Positions 33,486 to 42,237 of a stretch of 64,000 nt of DNA are shown piece by piece. The position numbers and the translations under genes were made by a program. Positions within the stretch are counted from its first letter, which is position 1; every line of letters starts with the position of its first letter. Under the pieces are notes generated by a model. The model was not told the origin of the DNA, did no database searches, and saw only the letters and a list, made by a program, of their open reading frames with translations. The stretch comes from Clostridiales bacterium (GTDB lineage: Bacteria > Bacillota > Clostridia > Lachnospirales > WQUN01): contig JAITSQ010000035.1 of the NCBI GenBank assembly GCA_031287685.1, positions 1 to 64,000 of the forward strand. Reading direction: 5' to 3'.

Positions 33486-33854
33486 TTACAGCACTTCCGG
33501 AGCCAGCGACAGAATCTTAGTAAACTGCTTCTCCCTGAGTTCTCTTGCCACAGGGCCGAATATACGCGTTCCTCGCGGGGTTTTGTCGTCTTTTATGATA
33601 ACGGCGGCGTTTTCGTCGAAGCGCACGTAAGAACCGTCCGGGCGGCGAGCGCCTTTTTTCGTGCGGACGATAACAGCTTTCACCACGTCGCCTTTTTTAA
33701 CTATGCCGCCTGGGGTGGCGTCTTTAACCGCGGCGACGATTATATCGCCCACGTTGCCATAGCGGCGGGTGGAGCCGCCCATCACGCGGATGCACAAAAG
33801 CTCCTTCGCGCCGCTGTTATCGGCGGACACGAGCCTTGTTTCCTGCTGAACCAT
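33486..33854 (-). CDS. rplN: 50S ribosomal protein uL14
   Basis: 122 residues, the universal length. Conserved segments include [35 protein letters not shown] and the C-terminal [26 protein letters not shown]. uL14 forms bridges to 16S rRNA and is the docking site of RsfS silencing factor. GGAGG precedes the ATG. The next gene on this strand should be rplX, but a two-gene insert intervenes. Confidence 0.97.
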   Translation of the reverse strand: MVQQETRLVSADNSGAKELLCIRVMGGSTRRYGNVGDIIVAAVKDATPGGIVKKGDVVKAVIVRTKKGARRPDGSYVRFDENAAVIIKDDKTPRGTRIFGPVARELREKQFTKILSLAPEVL

Positions 33855-33866
33855 ACGCTTACCTCC

Positions 33867-34121
33867 TTATTTAGCCTTTTCGATAATTCCGACCAGCCTC
33901 CAGCGCTTTTCTTTAGACAGCGGGCGGGTCTCCATAACGCGCACGCGGTCGCCAACGCCGCACTCGTTGTTTTCGTCGTGCGCTTTGAGTTTATAAGTTT
34001 TCTTAACGATTTTCTTGTACAGCGGGTGGCGGACGTTGTTCTCAACCGCGACTACTATCGTCTTGTCCATTTTGTCGCTTACCACGCGCCCTACCCTTGT
34101 TTTGCGCAGATTACGTTCCAT
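33867..34121 (-). CDS. rpsQ: 30S ribosomal protein uS17
   Basis: 84 residues. OB-fold protein with the signature [17 protein letters not shown] near the N-terminus and [16 protein letters not shown] near the C-terminus. uS17 is a primary binder of the 16S 5-prime domain. AAGGAGG stands before the ATG. It is 15 bases after rpmC and 12 before rplN, in the usual order. Confidence 0.96.
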   Translation of the reverse strand: MERNLRKTRVGRVVSDKMDKTIVVAVENNVRHPLYKKIVKKTYKLKAHDENNECGVGDRVRVMETRPLSKEKRWRLVGIIEKAK

Positions 34122-34136
34122 AAATATCCTCCTTTT

Positions 34137-34346
34137 CTATATAAGCCCTCGCTGTTTTTGTGTTATAACGGTGTGGATGCGGGCTATATTTTTGCGGGTA
34201 ATTTTTATGGCGGCGGTGTTGTCAAGCTGATTTACCGCGTTGCGCATTCTAAGGTTAAAAAGCTCTTTTTTCGCGCTGACCAAATCGTCGTTTAATTCCT
34301 CAAGGGTTTTTGCGTTTAATTCTTCAAGATAGTTCTTATTTTTCAC
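34137..34346 (-). CDS. rpmC: 50S ribosomal protein uL29
   Basis: 69 residues from GTG 34346. GGAGG lies eight bases upstream, inside the rplP coding sequence; an earlier GTG at 34355 is one base from the site and is rejected. It is a two-helix protein with [30 protein letters not shown] and [11 protein letters not shown]. uL29 lies at the exit tunnel and helps dock SRP and trigger factor. It overlaps rplP by 11 bases. Confidence 0.95.
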   Translation of the reverse strand: MKNKNYLEELNAKTLEELNDDLVSAKKELFNLRMRNAVNQLDNTAAIKITRKNIARIHTVITQKQRGLI

Positions 34347-34776
34347 TCGCTTCACCCTCCGCTTCCTGTTCTTCCTTAGAAACTATTTTGCATTTAATCG
34401 GCAGTTTGTTGACGGCCAGCCTCAGGGCTTCGCGGGCGATTTCCGGCTCCACGCCGCCAAGCTCAAACATCACGCGGCCCGGTTTCACCACCGCAACCCA
34501 ATATTCCGGAGAGCCTTTGCCGCTGCCCATTCGGGTTTCGGCGGGCTTTTCCGTAATCGGCTTATCGGGGAAAATTTTAATCCAGACCTTGCCGCCGCGC
34601 TTTACGTGGCGCGTCATAGCGATACGCGCCGCCTCTATCTGATTCGACGTAATCCAGCCCGGCTCCATAGCCTTTATGCCGAAATCGCCGTAATTTATCT
34701 TAGTGCCGCGGGAGGCCGCGCCTTTCATACGCCCGCGGAACTGTTTGCGCCTTTTTACTCTCTTGGGCATTAACAC
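34336..34776 (-). CDS. rplP: 50S ribosomal protein uL16
   Basis: 146 residues beginning [15 protein letters not shown], the standard Firmicute start, at GTG 34776 with GGGAG ten bases upstream. Conserved segments include [26 protein letters not shown] and [20 protein letters not shown]. uL16 is a late 50S protein that shapes the A and P sites. The C-terminal tail ([12 protein letters not shown]) is acidic and overlaps the rpmC start. It begins three bases after rpsC. Confidence 0.96.
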   Translation of the reverse strand: MLMPKRVKRRKQFRGRMKGAASRGTKINYGDFGIKAMEPGWITSNQIEAARIAMTRHVKRGGKVWIKIFPDKPITEKPAETRMGSGKGSPEYWVAVVKPGRVMFELGGVEPEIAREALRLAVNKLPIKCKIVSKEEQEAEGEASEK

Positions 34777-34779
34777 AGC

Positions 34780-35457
34780 TTACTCGCTCCCTTCTTTTCT
34801 TTCCTTTACTTCTTTTTTAGGTTTAGCGGGGAGAACCTCGCCCTTATAAATCCAAACCTTAACGCCGATTTTCCCGTAAGTGGTGTCCGCTTCGGCGAAT
34901 CCGTAATCTATGTCCGCGCGGAGCGTCTGCAGAGGTATGGTCCCCTCGTGGTAATGCTCCGTGCGGGCCATATCCGCTCCGCCCAGACGCCCGGAAACGG
35001 AGGTCTTTATGCCCTTCGCGCCGGTTTTCATCGTGCGGGTCATAGCCTGCTTCATCGCGCGGCGGAAAGTAATGCGGTTTTCAAGCTGATGGGCTATGTC
35101 CTCGCTGACAAGCTGAGCGTCAAGCTCCGGTCGCTTAATCTCCTGAATGTTCACGGAAACCGTGCGGCCTTTGTCCACGAGCTTCCTAAGCTCGTTCGTA
35201 AGCTCTTGTATGGACTGGCCGTTTTTGCCGATTATCTGGCCGGGGCTTGCCGTGTGTATGGTGAGCCTTACGCGCTCCGCCGTGCGCTGGATTGTAACCT
35301 TGGACACCTTCGAGTCCCCCACGCGCTTTTTGACATACGCGCGCAGCTTGTGATCCTCAACAAGAAATTTGGCGAAATCCTTCTCGGCATACCAAACGGA
35401 ATCCCATTCCTTTATTATGCCGACCCTAAGTCCGTGCGGATTAACTTTCTGCCCCAT
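34780..35457 (-). CDS. rpsC: 30S ribosomal protein uS3
   Basis: 225 residues. A type II KH domain (about 38-110) holds the GxxG as IIGKNGQSI. The C-terminal domain includes [19 protein letters not shown] and [13 protein letters not shown]. uS3 forms the mRNA entry channel and contributes to helicase activity. Its start overlaps the rplV end by 17 bases, so translation is coupled. A short Lys/Glu tail ends the protein. Confidence 0.97.
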   Translation of the reverse strand: MGQKVNPHGLRVGIIKEWDSVWYAEKDFAKFLVEDHKLRAYVKKRVGDSKVSKVTIQRTAERVRLTIHTASPGQIIGKNGQSIQELTNELRKLVDKGRTVSVNIQEIKRPELDAQLVSEDIAHQLENRITFRRAMKQAMTRTMKTGAKGIKTSVSGRLGGADMARTEHYHEGTIPLQTLRADIDYGFAEADTTYGKIGVKVWIYKGEVLPAKPKKEVKERKEGSE

Positions 35458-35854
35458 TGATATGCCTCCTTTTATTCAAGATTAACGATAAATGGCTCGT
35501 GCGCTTGTTAATTCTGTACGCCATACCCTTGGCGCGGGGGCGTATGCGCTTGAGCGTCGGGCCTTGATTGGCGAAAACCTCCGCCACGTACAGGTCCTTA
35601 GCGTCTATGTTAAGGTTGTTTTCCGCGTTGGCTACCGCGGAAAGCAGCAGTTTCTTTATCACCGTCGCCGCGTAGCGCGGGGAATACGTGAGTAGGGCGA
35701 GCGCCGCGCCCACGTCCTTGCCTTTAATCTGTTCAAGGACGATTCGCGCTTTTGTGTCCGAAAGCCTTACAAACTTTACGGTGGCGTGCGGGCGCGTTTC
35801 CCTGTTCTTTTCGTTGCGCTCCTGCTTGAATTGACTTCTTGAGCCTTTAGCCAT
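35441..35854 (-). CDS. rplV: 50S ribosomal protein uL22
   Basis: 137 residues, somewhat longer than the usual 110 because of a basic N-terminal extension ([21 protein letters not shown]). The core has [31 protein letters not shown] and the beta-hairpin [24 protein letters not shown] that reaches into the exit tunnel, where macrolide resistance mutations arise. It overlaps the rpsC start and lies 12 bases after rpsS. Confidence 0.95.
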   Translation of the reverse strand: MAKGSRSQFKQERNEKNRETRPHATVKFVRLSDTKARIVLEQIKGKDVGAALALLTYSPRYAATVIKKLLLSAVANAENNLNIDAKDLYVAEVFANQGPTLKRIRPRAKGMAYRINKRTSHLSLILNKRRHINGAES

Positions 35855-35866
35855 TGACGGAACCTC

Positions 35867-36151
35867 CTATCTTACCTTGGATTTTTTCTCCGCGTCCTTG
35901 CCGTGCCCGCGGTATGTGCGCGTGGAGGCGAATTCGCCGAGCTTATGCCCTACCATATCTTCCGTTATATATACCGGGACGTGCTTGCGCCCGTCGTGCA
36001 CAGCGATCGTGTGCCCTATCATTTCTGGAAATATAGTCGAACGGCGGGACCATGTTTTTATTACGTTCTTGGTGTTCGCCGCGTTTTGGGCGTCAACCTT
36101 TTTAAGCAGATGCGCGTCCGCGAAAGGACCTTTTTTAAGAGACCTGCCCAA
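35867..36151 (-). CDS. rpsS: 30S ribosomal protein uS19
   Basis: 94 residues, typical. It begins [19 protein letters not shown] and contains [43 protein letters not shown], with a basic tail. uS19 binds uS13 in the head and contacts the ribosomal A-site finger. AGGAGGG precedes the ATG. It lies 15 bases after rplB. Confidence 0.97.
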   Translation of the reverse strand: MGRSLKKGPFADAHLLKKVDAQNAANTKNVIKTWSRRSTIFPEMIGHTIAVHDGRKHVPVYITEDMVGHKLGEFASTRTYRGHGKDAEKKSKVR

Positions 36152-36166
36152 TGTAAACCCTCCTTC

Positions 36167-37000
36167 TTACTTCGCCGTTCTGCGGCGGACGATAAATTTA
36201 TTGGAAGCCTTGTTCTTTTTGCGTGTTTTATAACCCAGGGCGGGTTTGCCCCAAGGAGTGCAGGGGTGCGGGCGGCCTATTCCGGTTTTGCCCTCGCCGC
36301 CGCCGTGCGGGTGGTCGTTGGGGTTCATCACGGAGCCGCGAACCGTCGGGCGGATGCCCATTTTGCGCTTGCGGCCAGCCTTGCCTATGTTTATAAGCTC
36401 GTGGTCGGGGTTGCCGACCTGACCGATTGTCGCTTTACAGTTTATCGGCACCATACGCATTTCCCCGGAGGGGAGGCGCACGGTAGCGTATTTGCCCTCC
36501 TTGGCCATAAGCTGGGCCACGTTTCCGGCGCTTCGGGCCATTGCGCCGCCCGCGCCGGGCTTCAGCTCAATATTATGGATTTCCGCGCCGACAGGGATGC
36601 TTTTCAGCGGAAGCGCGTTTCCCGGGCGTATTTCCGCGTCCTCGCCGGAGAGGACTTTATCGCCCGGTTTAAGGCCGAGCGGAGCCAGAATATAGCGTTT
36701 TTCGCCGTCCGCGTAAGACAGGAGCGCAATGTGCGCGGTGCGGTTAGGGTCATACTCAATAGAGGCCACCCGCGCCGGAACTCCGTCTTTATTCCTCTTG
36801 AAGTCGATAATCCTGTATTTAATTTTCGAGCCGCCGCCGTGGTGCCGCACGGTGATTTTGCCCTGGTTATTGCGCCCGCTCGTTTTCTTTAAGTGTGCGG
36901 TCAGGCTTTTTTCGGGAGCCTTGGCCGTAACCTCGGCAAAGTCCGACGAGGTCATATGCCGCCGCGAGGGGGTATATGGCTTATATCTTTTGATACCCAT
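36167..37000 (-). CDS. rplB: 50S ribosomal protein uL2
   Basis: 277 residues. Conserved RNA-binding core segments include [18 protein letters not shown], the OB-fold region and the C-terminal [28 protein letters not shown], where the conserved His region lies near the peptidyl transferase centre. uL2 is required for subunit joining. It has GGAG-type site before the ATG. It lies 54 bases after rplW. Confidence 0.97.
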   Translation of the reverse strand: MGIKRYKPYTPSRRHMTSSDFAEVTAKAPEKSLTAHLKKTSGRNNQGKITVRHHGGGSKIKYRIIDFKRNKDGVPARVASIEYDPNRTAHIALLSYADGEKRYILAPLGLKPGDKVLSGEDAEIRPGNALPLKSIPVGAEIHNIELKPGAGGAMARSAGNVAQLMAKEGKYATVRLPSGEMRMVPINCKATIGQVGNPDHELINIGKAGRKRKMGIRPTVRGSVMNPNDHPHGGGEGKTGIGRPHPCTPWGKPALGYKTRKKNKASNKFIVRRRTAK

Positions 37001-37054
37001 TCGTATTCTCCTTTCGCCGTTTTATCGGGAACGGCCCCCATTATTTTCGGCGGC

Positions 37055-37354
37055 TTACATTCCTTTGAAAATCTCGATGTCCTTGCTGCCCGCCTTGAGC
37101 GCCACTATGGCTTTCTTGCGTTTCGCCGTAAAGCCGCTCGTCCTGCCGCGGCGCTTGAGCCTGCCTTTTACGTTCATCGTGTTCACGGACTCGACCAGCG
37201 CGCCGGGAAACATCTTTTCAACGGATTCGCGAATTTGAATCTTCGTCGCGTCCGGGTGCACGTAAAAGGAATATACCATGTTCTCAAAGCCCCGCATCGC
37301 CTTCTCGGTGACCACCGGCTTGAGGATTACGTCGTAATATTTCAGGTCGGCCAT
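37055..37354 (-). CDS. rplW: 50S ribosomal protein uL23
   Basis: 99 residues. It has DVILKPVVTEKAMRGFENMVYSFYVHPDATKIQIRESVEKMFP and the extended loop VKGRLKRRGRTSGFTAKRKKAIVAL. uL23 is the exit-tunnel docking site for trigger factor and SRP. Its ATG overlaps the rplD stop (TAATG), and GGAGG lies within rplD, a clear translational coupling. Confidence 0.96.
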   Translation of the reverse strand: MADLKYYDVILKPVVTEKAMRGFENMVYSFYVHPDATKIQIRESVEKMFPGALVESVNTMNVKGRLKRRGRTSGFTAKRKKAIVALKAGSKDIEIFKGM

Positions 37355-37986
37355 TAAGCGTACACCTCCTCAATGGATTTAACGGCGCTTTTTGTTACGA
37401 CAAACGCGTCGTATTTCAGAATATCGTAAACGTTTATGGTGTTTACGCCCGCCGTCTTAACGGTTGGGATATTCCGCGCGGATATGACCGCGTTGCGGCT
37501 GCCGTCGTCGAGTTTTGTCTCAAACACCATAAGCGCGCTCCGCAGCTTAAGGCTGTTTATAATCTCCTGCATTTGCTTGGTCTTTATCTCGGTCATCGAC
37601 AAATCGTCTATGACGACAATTTTTTTATCCAGAACCTTTTGGCTTAAAACGGATTTCAGGGCGATTCGCTTAACTTTTTTATTAAGTTTCACCGAAAAAT
37701 CGCGGGATTTCGGAGCGAACACAACGCCGCCGCCCGTCCAGTGGGGCGCGCGCCGCGAACCCTGCCTCGCGCGGCCGGTGCCTTTCTGCCGCCAGGGCTT
37801 GGCGCCGCCTCCGCGAACCTCCGCCCTCGTTTTGGTGCCCTTCGTGCCCTGGCGCTGATTGGCCAGATACGCCACGACCGCCGCGTGCACCACGCTTTCG
37901 TTAACTTCCGCGCCGAAAACCGCCTCCGAAAGCTCTATAGTTGAAACTTTGCTCCCTTTTTTATCAACAACGTCTACAGATGGCAT
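37354..37986 (-). CDS. rplD: 50S ribosomal protein uL4
   Basis: 210 residues from the ATG at 37986 (AAAGGAG eight bases upstream); the GTG at 37995 is too near the site. The tunnel loop with GTKTRAEVRGGGAKPWRQKGTGRARQGSRRAPHWTGGGVVF is intact. In gamma-proteobacteria uL4 also represses its own S10 operon; whether that occurs here is unknown. It overlaps rplW by one base and follows rplC by 24. Confidence 0.96.
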   Translation of the reverse strand: MPSVDVVDKKGSKVSTIELSEAVFGAEVNESVVHAAVVAYLANQRQGTKGTKTRAEVRGGGAKPWRQKGTGRARQGSRRAPHWTGGGVVFAPKSRDFSVKLNKKVKRIALKSVLSQKVLDKKIVVIDDLSMTEIKTKQMQEIINSLKLRSALMVFETKLDDGSRNAVISARNIPTVKTAGVNTINVYDILKYDAFVVTKSAVKSIEEVYA

Positions 37987-38010
37987 TTTAAACACTCCTT
38001 TCGCTGAGTT

Positions 38011-38640
38011 TCAGACCTTTACCGTGTCGCGGATAAAGATAAGCGCGCCGTTCGGCCCGGGCACGGCCCCTTTTATCAAAATCAGGTTTTTCTCCGCGTC
38101 CACGCGAATTATTTCAAGGTTTTGAGCGGTCACTTTACGCGCGCCCATATGCCCCGGCATCTTCTTGCCTTTTTTGACGCGGCCCGGCGTAGTGCCGGAA
38201 CTCAGCGAACCCAAGCCCCGGTGATACTTGGAACCGTGGGCCATAGGGCCTCTTGACTGATTGTGGCGCTTTATTGCGCCCTGATAACCCTTGCCTTTGG
38301 ACACGCCGGAGACGTCCACGCGCTCGCCCGCTTTGAAAGCGTCCGCCGTAATCGTGTCTCCCGTTTCGTATGTTGTTATGTCCTCAAGCCGGAACTCTCT
38401 TAAAAATTTAAGGGGGGTCACGCCCGCCTTGTCAAACTGACCCTTGACAGGCTTCGTCGTGCGCTTGATTTTTATGTCCTCGAAGCCGACCTTGACGGCG
38501 TTATAGCCCTCTTTCTCGACGGTCTTTTTCTGGACGACGACGCACGGACCCGCCGTGAGCGCGGTCACGCCGACGAGCTTGCCGTCGTCAGAAAAAATTT
38601 GCGTCATACCGACTTTCTTGGCAAGAATCGCTTTCTTCAT
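38011..38640 (-). CDS. rplC: 50S ribosomal protein uL3
   Basis: 209 residues from ATG 38640, set by GGAGG eight bases upstream; a GTG at 38649 overlaps the site. Key segments are ILAKKVGMTQIFSDDG and the extension SRGPMAHGSKYHRGLGSLSSGTTPGRVKKGKKMPGHMG that reaches the peptidyl transferase centre and is the site of linezolid- and tiamulin-resistance changes. It follows rpsJ by 79 bases; this gap contains a small inverted repeat GATTATC/GATAATC. Confidence 0.96.
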   Translation of the reverse strand: MKKAILAKKVGMTQIFSDDGKLVGVTALTAGPCVVVQKKTVEKEGYNAVKVGFEDIKIKRTTKPVKGQFDKAGVTPLKFLREFRLEDITTYETGDTITADAFKAGERVDVSGVSKGKGYQGAIKRHNQSRGPMAHGSKYHRGLGSLSSGTTPGRVKKGKKMPGHMGARKVTAQNLEIIRVDAEKNLILIKGAVPGPNGALIFIRDTVKV

Positions 38641-38719
38641 TAAAAACACCTCCGATTTGTCTACAGCGGATTATCGTCGTCACATCGGATAATCATATAT
38701 ACCGTAGTCTTGCGCGATA

Positions 38720-39031
38720 TTACATAATTTTCAGGGTGATGTCTATACCCTCGGGCAAATCCAGGTGAGTCAGCGCGTCCACGGTTTTCGGGGTCGGCTG
38801 GAGGATGTCGATAAGACGCTTGTGCGTCCTTCTCTCGAACTGCTCGCGCGAATCCTTGTGCTTGTGAACCGAACGGAGGATTGTTATAATCTCCTTCTTG
38901 GTCGGCATGGGGATAGGCCCGGAAACAAGCGCGCCCGTGCGTTTGGCCGTCTCGATTATCTTAGAGACGGACTGGTCGATGAGCTTGTGGTCGTATGCCT
39001 TTAAGTTAATTCTGATTTTCTGTCCCGCCAC
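38720..39031 (-). CDS. rpsJ: 30S ribosomal protein uS10 (NusE)
   Basis: 103 residues from GTG 39031 with AAGGAGG seven bases upstream. Motifs include [49 protein letters not shown] and the C-terminal [16 protein letters not shown]. uS10 is also NusE, which joins NusB in antitermination and binds NusG. It is the first gene of the S10-spc-alpha operon, read from a promoter at 39162-39190 through a structured leader. Confidence 0.97.
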   Translation of the reverse strand: MAGQKIRINLKAYDHKLIDQSVSKIIETAKRTGALVSGPIPMPTKKEIITILRSVHKHKDSREQFERRTHKRLIDILQPTPKTVDALTHLDLPEGIDITLKIM

Positions 39032-39084
39032 TGTTACACCTCCTTAATAAATAATGTAAGTTTAAGTTTTGCCGACGCGCCAAG

Positions 39085-39141
39085 CGCGCGGCGCGGTTTA
39101 CACAGCGCCGCGCGTGTCGCGCCGTCCGGCGCAAACCGCGC
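39085..39141 (-). promoter_or_regulatory. Structured leader of the S10 operon with two exclusive hairpins
   Basis: A perfect 10-bp GC stem (39085-39094 with 39105-39114, CGCGCGGCGC) competes with a 9-bp stem (GCGCGGTTT, 39091-39099, with 39133-39141), since both need 39091-39094. A third small stem (39119-39124 with 39127-39132) nests in the second. None is followed by a T run. This looks like a switchable RNA structure upstream of rpsJ; the controlling ligand is unknown. Confidence 0.5.
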
Positions 39142-39161
39142 TAATCAGCGCAACAAGAAAA

Positions 39162-39190
39162 ATTATAGCACAGCTCATCAGGAAGCGCAA
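39162..39190 (-). promoter_or_regulatory. Promoter of the S10-spc-alpha operon
   Basis: Minus-strand TTGCGC (39190-39185), 17 bases, perfect TATAAT (39167-39162). Transcription would start about 125 bases before rpsJ, which makes the GC-rich hairpin region part of the leader. Confidence 0.8.
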
Positions 39191-39310
39191 GCCTTTTTTT
39201 GAAATTTTTTATTTTTTCACGATAAATTTAAATAGGGCGTGTTCACACAAAGCCGCCGCGCGTCTTTCGGCGCCCTCGCGCTTTGCCGCCGAAAAATTGA
39301 AATTTACTAT

Positions 39311-39339
39311 TGACAGCTTCCTTTTTCTGTGTTATCATA
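39311..39339 (+). promoter_or_regulatory. Promoter of the rpmG-secE-nusG operon
   Basis: TTGACA (39311-39316), 17 bases, TATCAT (39334-39339). The -35 is perfect. It is divergent from the S10 promoter, with about 120 bases between the -35 boxes; that spacer (39191-39310) shows only AT-rich tracts and a few GC-rich short palindromes. Confidence 0.8.
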
Positions 39340-39420
39340 GTTTAGTTGATAATGAGCGAAAAGGCGCTGGCCTTTTTTTGTGTACCTAAATTAAATTTTA
39401 AATTAAGCGGGGTGAACGCG

Positions 39421-39570
39421 TTGCGAACCAAAATTACTCTTGCCTGCACGGACTGCAAGCAGCGGAACTACAACACAACCAAGGACAAGAAAGCCCACCC
39501 GGACAGAATGGAAGCCAAGAAATACTGCCGTTTCTGCAATTCCCACACCACTCATAAGGAAACGAAGTAA
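39421..39570 (+). CDS. rpmG: 50S ribosomal protein bL33, zinc type
   Basis: 49 residues from TTG 39421 with GGGGTG seven bases upstream; the frame is open farther back but without conservation. Two CxxC pairs, CTDC and CRFC, make the zinc ribbon. The body is [20 protein letters not shown]. bL33 is located near the E site. It precedes secE and nusG, the usual bacterial order. Zinc-type bL33 copies are often repressed by Zur when a zinc-free copy exists; I see no such copy. Confidence 0.94.
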   Translation: MRTKITLACTDCKQRNYNTTKDKKAHPDRMEAKKYCRFCNSHTTHKETK

Positions 39571-39585
39571 TCACGGAGGGTTAAA

Positions 39586-39945
39586 ATGGCTGAGGAATAT
39601 AAGAAAAAAGACGGCGAGGACGGGCTGAACGGCCTTGAGCTTGAGGACGCCAAGGGCGCGGCCGAGCCGGACCCCGGCGAACCGCCCTCCCCAAAGTCAA
39701 AAAACAAAAAAGAATACAAGCCTCATAAAGCCCAGAAGTTATCTGAATCGACAAGCGAAAGCCCAATTATGCGCTTCCTTGAAAACATCGAGGGGGAATT
39801 CAAGCGCGTCACCTGGCCGTCCAGAGAAAAGCTCGCCAAACAGACCGCCGCTTCTATAGTTATCACGGTGATAATCGGGCTTTTAATCTGCGGGATAGAC
39901 ATCGCGCTGAACACGCTCCAGTCTCTTTTCGCGGGCATCGTGTAG
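39586..39945 (+). CDS. secE: Protein translocase subunit SecE
   Basis: 119 residues with a single membrane helix near the C-terminus (about 85-110, AASIVITVIIGLLICGIDIAL) and the conserved amphipathic helix before it (EFKRVTWPSREKLAKQ). SecE clamps SecY. The first 60 residues are a charged, disordered extension (Asp, Glu, Lys, Pro), longer than in short Firmicute SecE. GGAGGG lies before the ATG. rpmG is 15 bases upstream and nusG 37 bases downstream. Confidence 0.95.
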   Translation: MAEEYKKKDGEDGLNGLELEDAKGAAEPDPGEPPSPKSKNKKEYKPHKAQKLSESTSESPIMRFLENIEGEFKRVTWPSREKLAKQTAASIVITVIIGLLICGIDIALNTLQSLFAGIV

Positions 39946-39982
39946 TGACGCTTTCTATAATTTACGGAAAGGATGACGGCGA

Positions 39983-40570
39983 ATGAAAAACGCGGGTACG
40001 GACGTTTCCACAATGGAAGCCATGAATATAGAGCAGAATCTTGTGGGCGGCGAGGCGAAGTGGTTCGTCGTGCATACTTATTCGGGCTATGAAAATAAGG
40101 TGAAGGCCAACATAGAAAAAATCGTTGAAAACCGCGGTATGAGCGACCAAATTGTCGAAATCGTGGTTCCGATGCAGGATTCAATTGAGATAAAAAACGG
40201 GCAGCGCAAGAAAGTGGCGCGGAAAGTCCTGCCGGGTTATGTCTTAGTCAAGATGCTTATGAACGACGACACTTGGTATATCGTGCGCAACACGCGCGGC
40301 GTGACGAGCTTCGTCGGCCCCGGCTCCAAGCCTATTCCGCTTACGGAGAAGGAAATCGCCTCTATGGGCGTTGATACCGCCGTCATTCGCAAGGAGGACA
40401 TAGACATCGCCGTCGGGGATAACGTGTCCGTCGTCTCCGGCCCGTTCGAGGGTTCCGTCGGCGTAATAAAGGAAATAAACATAGGCAAGCGCACAGTCGT
40501 CATAAAGCTGTCGTTCTTCGGCCGGGAAACGCCCGTGGAGCTTGGCTTCGCGCAAATCCGGCAATGCTGA
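39983..40570 (+). CDS. nusG: Transcription factor NusG
   Basis: 195 residues. The NGN domain (about 20-125) starts KWFVVHTYSGYENKVKANIEK, and the KOW domain (about 142-190) has GDNVSVVSGPFEGSVGVIKEIN. NusG binds RNA polymerase across the cleft and couples transcription to translation through uS10. An AAAGGA site precedes the ATG. It lies between secE and rplK. Confidence 0.96.
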   Translation: MKNAGTDVSTMEAMNIEQNLVGGEAKWFVVHTYSGYENKVKANIEKIVENRGMSDQIVEIVVPMQDSIEIKNGQRKKVARKVLPGYVLVKMLMNDDTWYIVRNTRGVTSFVGPGSKPIPLTEKEIASMGVDTAVIRKEDIDIAVGDNVSVVSGPFEGSVGVIKEINIGKRTVVIKLSFFGRETPVELGFAQIRQC

Positions 40571-40617
40571 ACTATTTAATGTTCCGCTAATACCAAAACC
40601 TTTGGGAGGAAACAATA

Positions 40618-41043
40618 ATGGCAAAGAAAGTATCAGGCTACGTAAAACTTCAAATCAACGCGGGCAAGGCTACCCCCGCGCCGCCGGTCGGACCCGCTCT
40701 CGGCCAGCACGGCGTGAACATAATGGGCTTCTGCAAGGAGTTCAACGAGCGGACCCAGGCTCAGGCCGGGCTTGTAATCCCCGTCGTTATAACGATTTAT
40801 CAGGACAAGAGCTTTTCCTTCATCACTAAAACGCCGCCGGCGGCCGTCCTGCTTAAAAAAGCCTGCAAGATAGAGTCCGGCTCGGCCATTCCGAACAAGA
40901 CGAAGGTGGCCGTGATTTCCCGCGCTGAAGTGGTAAAAATCGCCGAGACGAAAATGCCGGATTTAAACGCAGCTTCACTTGAAACCGCCGTGAGTATGAT
41001 TGCGGGAACGGCGCGGAGTATGGGAATCGAAGTAAAGGATTAA
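40618..41043 (+). CDS. rplK: 50S ribosomal protein uL11
   Basis: 141 residues. The Pro-rich N-terminal domain ([34 protein letters not shown]) and C-terminal RNA-binding domain ([14 protein letters not shown]) are intact. uL11 forms the base of the L7/L12 stalk and activates RelA in many bacteria. GGAGG stands before the ATG. It is 47 bases after nusG. Confidence 0.97.
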   Translation: MAKKVSGYVKLQINAGKATPAPPVGPALGQHGVNIMGFCKEFNERTQAQAGLVIPVVITIYQDKSFSFITKTPPAAVLLKKACKIESGSAIPNKTKVAVISRAEVVKIAETKMPDLNAASLETAVSMIAGTARSMGIEVKD

Positions 41044-41095
41044 TTAATCGTGGAAGGGGTTAACCCCCGTTATCACCACAAGGAGGATGTTTATA

Positions 41096-41791
41096 ATGAA
41101 GCACGGCAAAAAGTACAACGAAAAGCGTAAACTAATCGAAAAGGGCGTTCTGTACGACTCCGCCGACGCTATTGAGCTTGTCCAAAAAACCGCCCGCGCC
41201 AAATTTGACGAGACGGTCGAGGCTCATATCCGGCTCGGCGTTGATTCACGCCACGCCGACCAGCAGGTGCGCGGCGCCGTCGTGCTCCCTCACGGCACGG
41301 GCAAAACCGTCCGCGTGCTTGTTTTTGCCAAGGGCGACAAAGCGGCGGAGGCTAAAGCGGCCGGCGCTGATTATGTCGGCGAGGACGACCTTGTGACCAA
41401 AATCCAGAACGAAAACTGGTTCGAGTTTGACGCGGTTATCGCCTCTCCGGATATGATGGGCACCGTCGGCAAACTGGCCCGGCTTCTCGGCCCCAAGGGG
41501 CTTATGCCCAGCCCGAAAGCCGGCTCCGTCACAGCGGACGTGGCCAAAGCCGTCACTGAGGTAAAAGCCGGTAAAATCGAGTACAGGCTTGATAAAAACA
41601 ACATTATCCACGTCCCGATAGGCAGGGTTTCTTTCGGCTCGGCCAAGCTGACCGAAAACTTTGAGACCCTCTTAAGCGCGGTTATCAAGGCCAAACCCTC
41701 CGCCTCCAAAGGGCAGTATCTTAAGAGCGTCGTAATCGCCGCCACGATGGGCCCCGGCATTAAGATAAACCCGTCTAAGCTCAGCGAGTAA
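41096..41791 (+). CDS. rplA: 50S ribosomal protein uL1
   Basis: 231 residues from the ATG at 41096, set by AAGGAGG nine bases upstream; the ATG at 41087 touches that site. The two-domain protein has [53 protein letters not shown] and the C-terminal [15 protein letters not shown]. uL1 forms the E-site stalk and often represses rplK-rplA by binding their message. Six bases after its stop a mobile element begins. Confidence 0.96.
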   Translation: MKHGKKYNEKRKLIEKGVLYDSADAIELVQKTARAKFDETVEAHIRLGVDSRHADQQVRGAVVLPHGTGKTVRVLVFAKGDKAAEAKAAGADYVGEDDLVTKIQNENWFEFDAVIASPDMMGTVGKLARLLGPKGLMPSPKAGSVTADVAKAVTEVKAGKIEYRLDKNNIIHVPIGRVSFGSAKLTENFETLLSAVIKAKPSASKGQYLKSVVIAATMGPGIKINPSKLSE

Positions 41792-41797
41792 AAATGA

Positions 41798-42028
41798 GAA
41801 CCTGTGTTCAATAATGGGCCGCCCGGATTTGCGAGCCGGATTTTTCGCGGCACAAGCGTTTGCAAAGCAAACGCGGGGGGGGGCGCGTGTCCGCAGGCTG
41901 GTCGTTCGCTTCGCGAACTGCTCGCCCAAGCGTCCCGGGCTTACTTGAAAAGTAAGTCAAGGATCGCAAAGCAAAAGCGCGGAACAATCCGCCGCAAAGA
42001 CGGGTGGCAGCTTATTGAACGCAGGTTC
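41798..42028. mobile_element. MITE-like element, family B, copy 2
   Basis: The terminal repeats are GAACCTGTGTTCAATAA at the left and, on the other strand, GAACCTGCGTTCAATAA at the right (one mismatch in 17). TGA flanks both sides (41795-41797 and 42029-42031), a 3-bp target duplication. It shares CGTTCGCTTCGCGAACTG and flanking bases, inverted, with the element at 17935. There is no ORF of note. It lies between rplA and the L10 leader, starting six bases after the rplA stop. Confidence 0.8.
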
Positions 42029-42031
42029 TGA

Positions 42032-42165
42032 GCCGCAGCTCCATTTCCACAGACAGCAGGCGCGATATTTATCGCATAAGCCCCGCCGAGGAAACTGAAA
42101 CCGCTTGTTTCACAACGGTAAAACAGCCTTGCGCGTCGTGCCTCAAAGGTTCGCAAGGCTTTTTA
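42032..42165 (+). ncRNA. Ribosomal protein L10 leader (rplJL autoregulatory RNA)
   Basis: The leader has the conserved L10-leader core ACAGCAGGCG (42053-42062) and CCCCGCCGAGG (42081-42091), the kink-turn-like site bound by the L10(L12)4 complex in Firmicutes. A terminator stem follows: AGCCTTGCG (42125-42133) with CGCAAGGCT (42152-42160) and a T run. In the known system excess L10 favours termination or blocks translation of rplJL. The mobile element at 41798-42028 ends just upstream. Confidence 0.85.
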
Positions 42166-42237
42166 TATGGCAGAAACACTAAAAATTACTAAATAAGACC
42201 TATTTAAGAGGTCTATGATTAGAAAGGAGGACACAAA

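Noticed and set aside
35903-36892. 329-codon plus-strand frame across rpsS and rplB
   Set aside because: It is antisense to two conserved ribosomal genes and has no independent coding signal.
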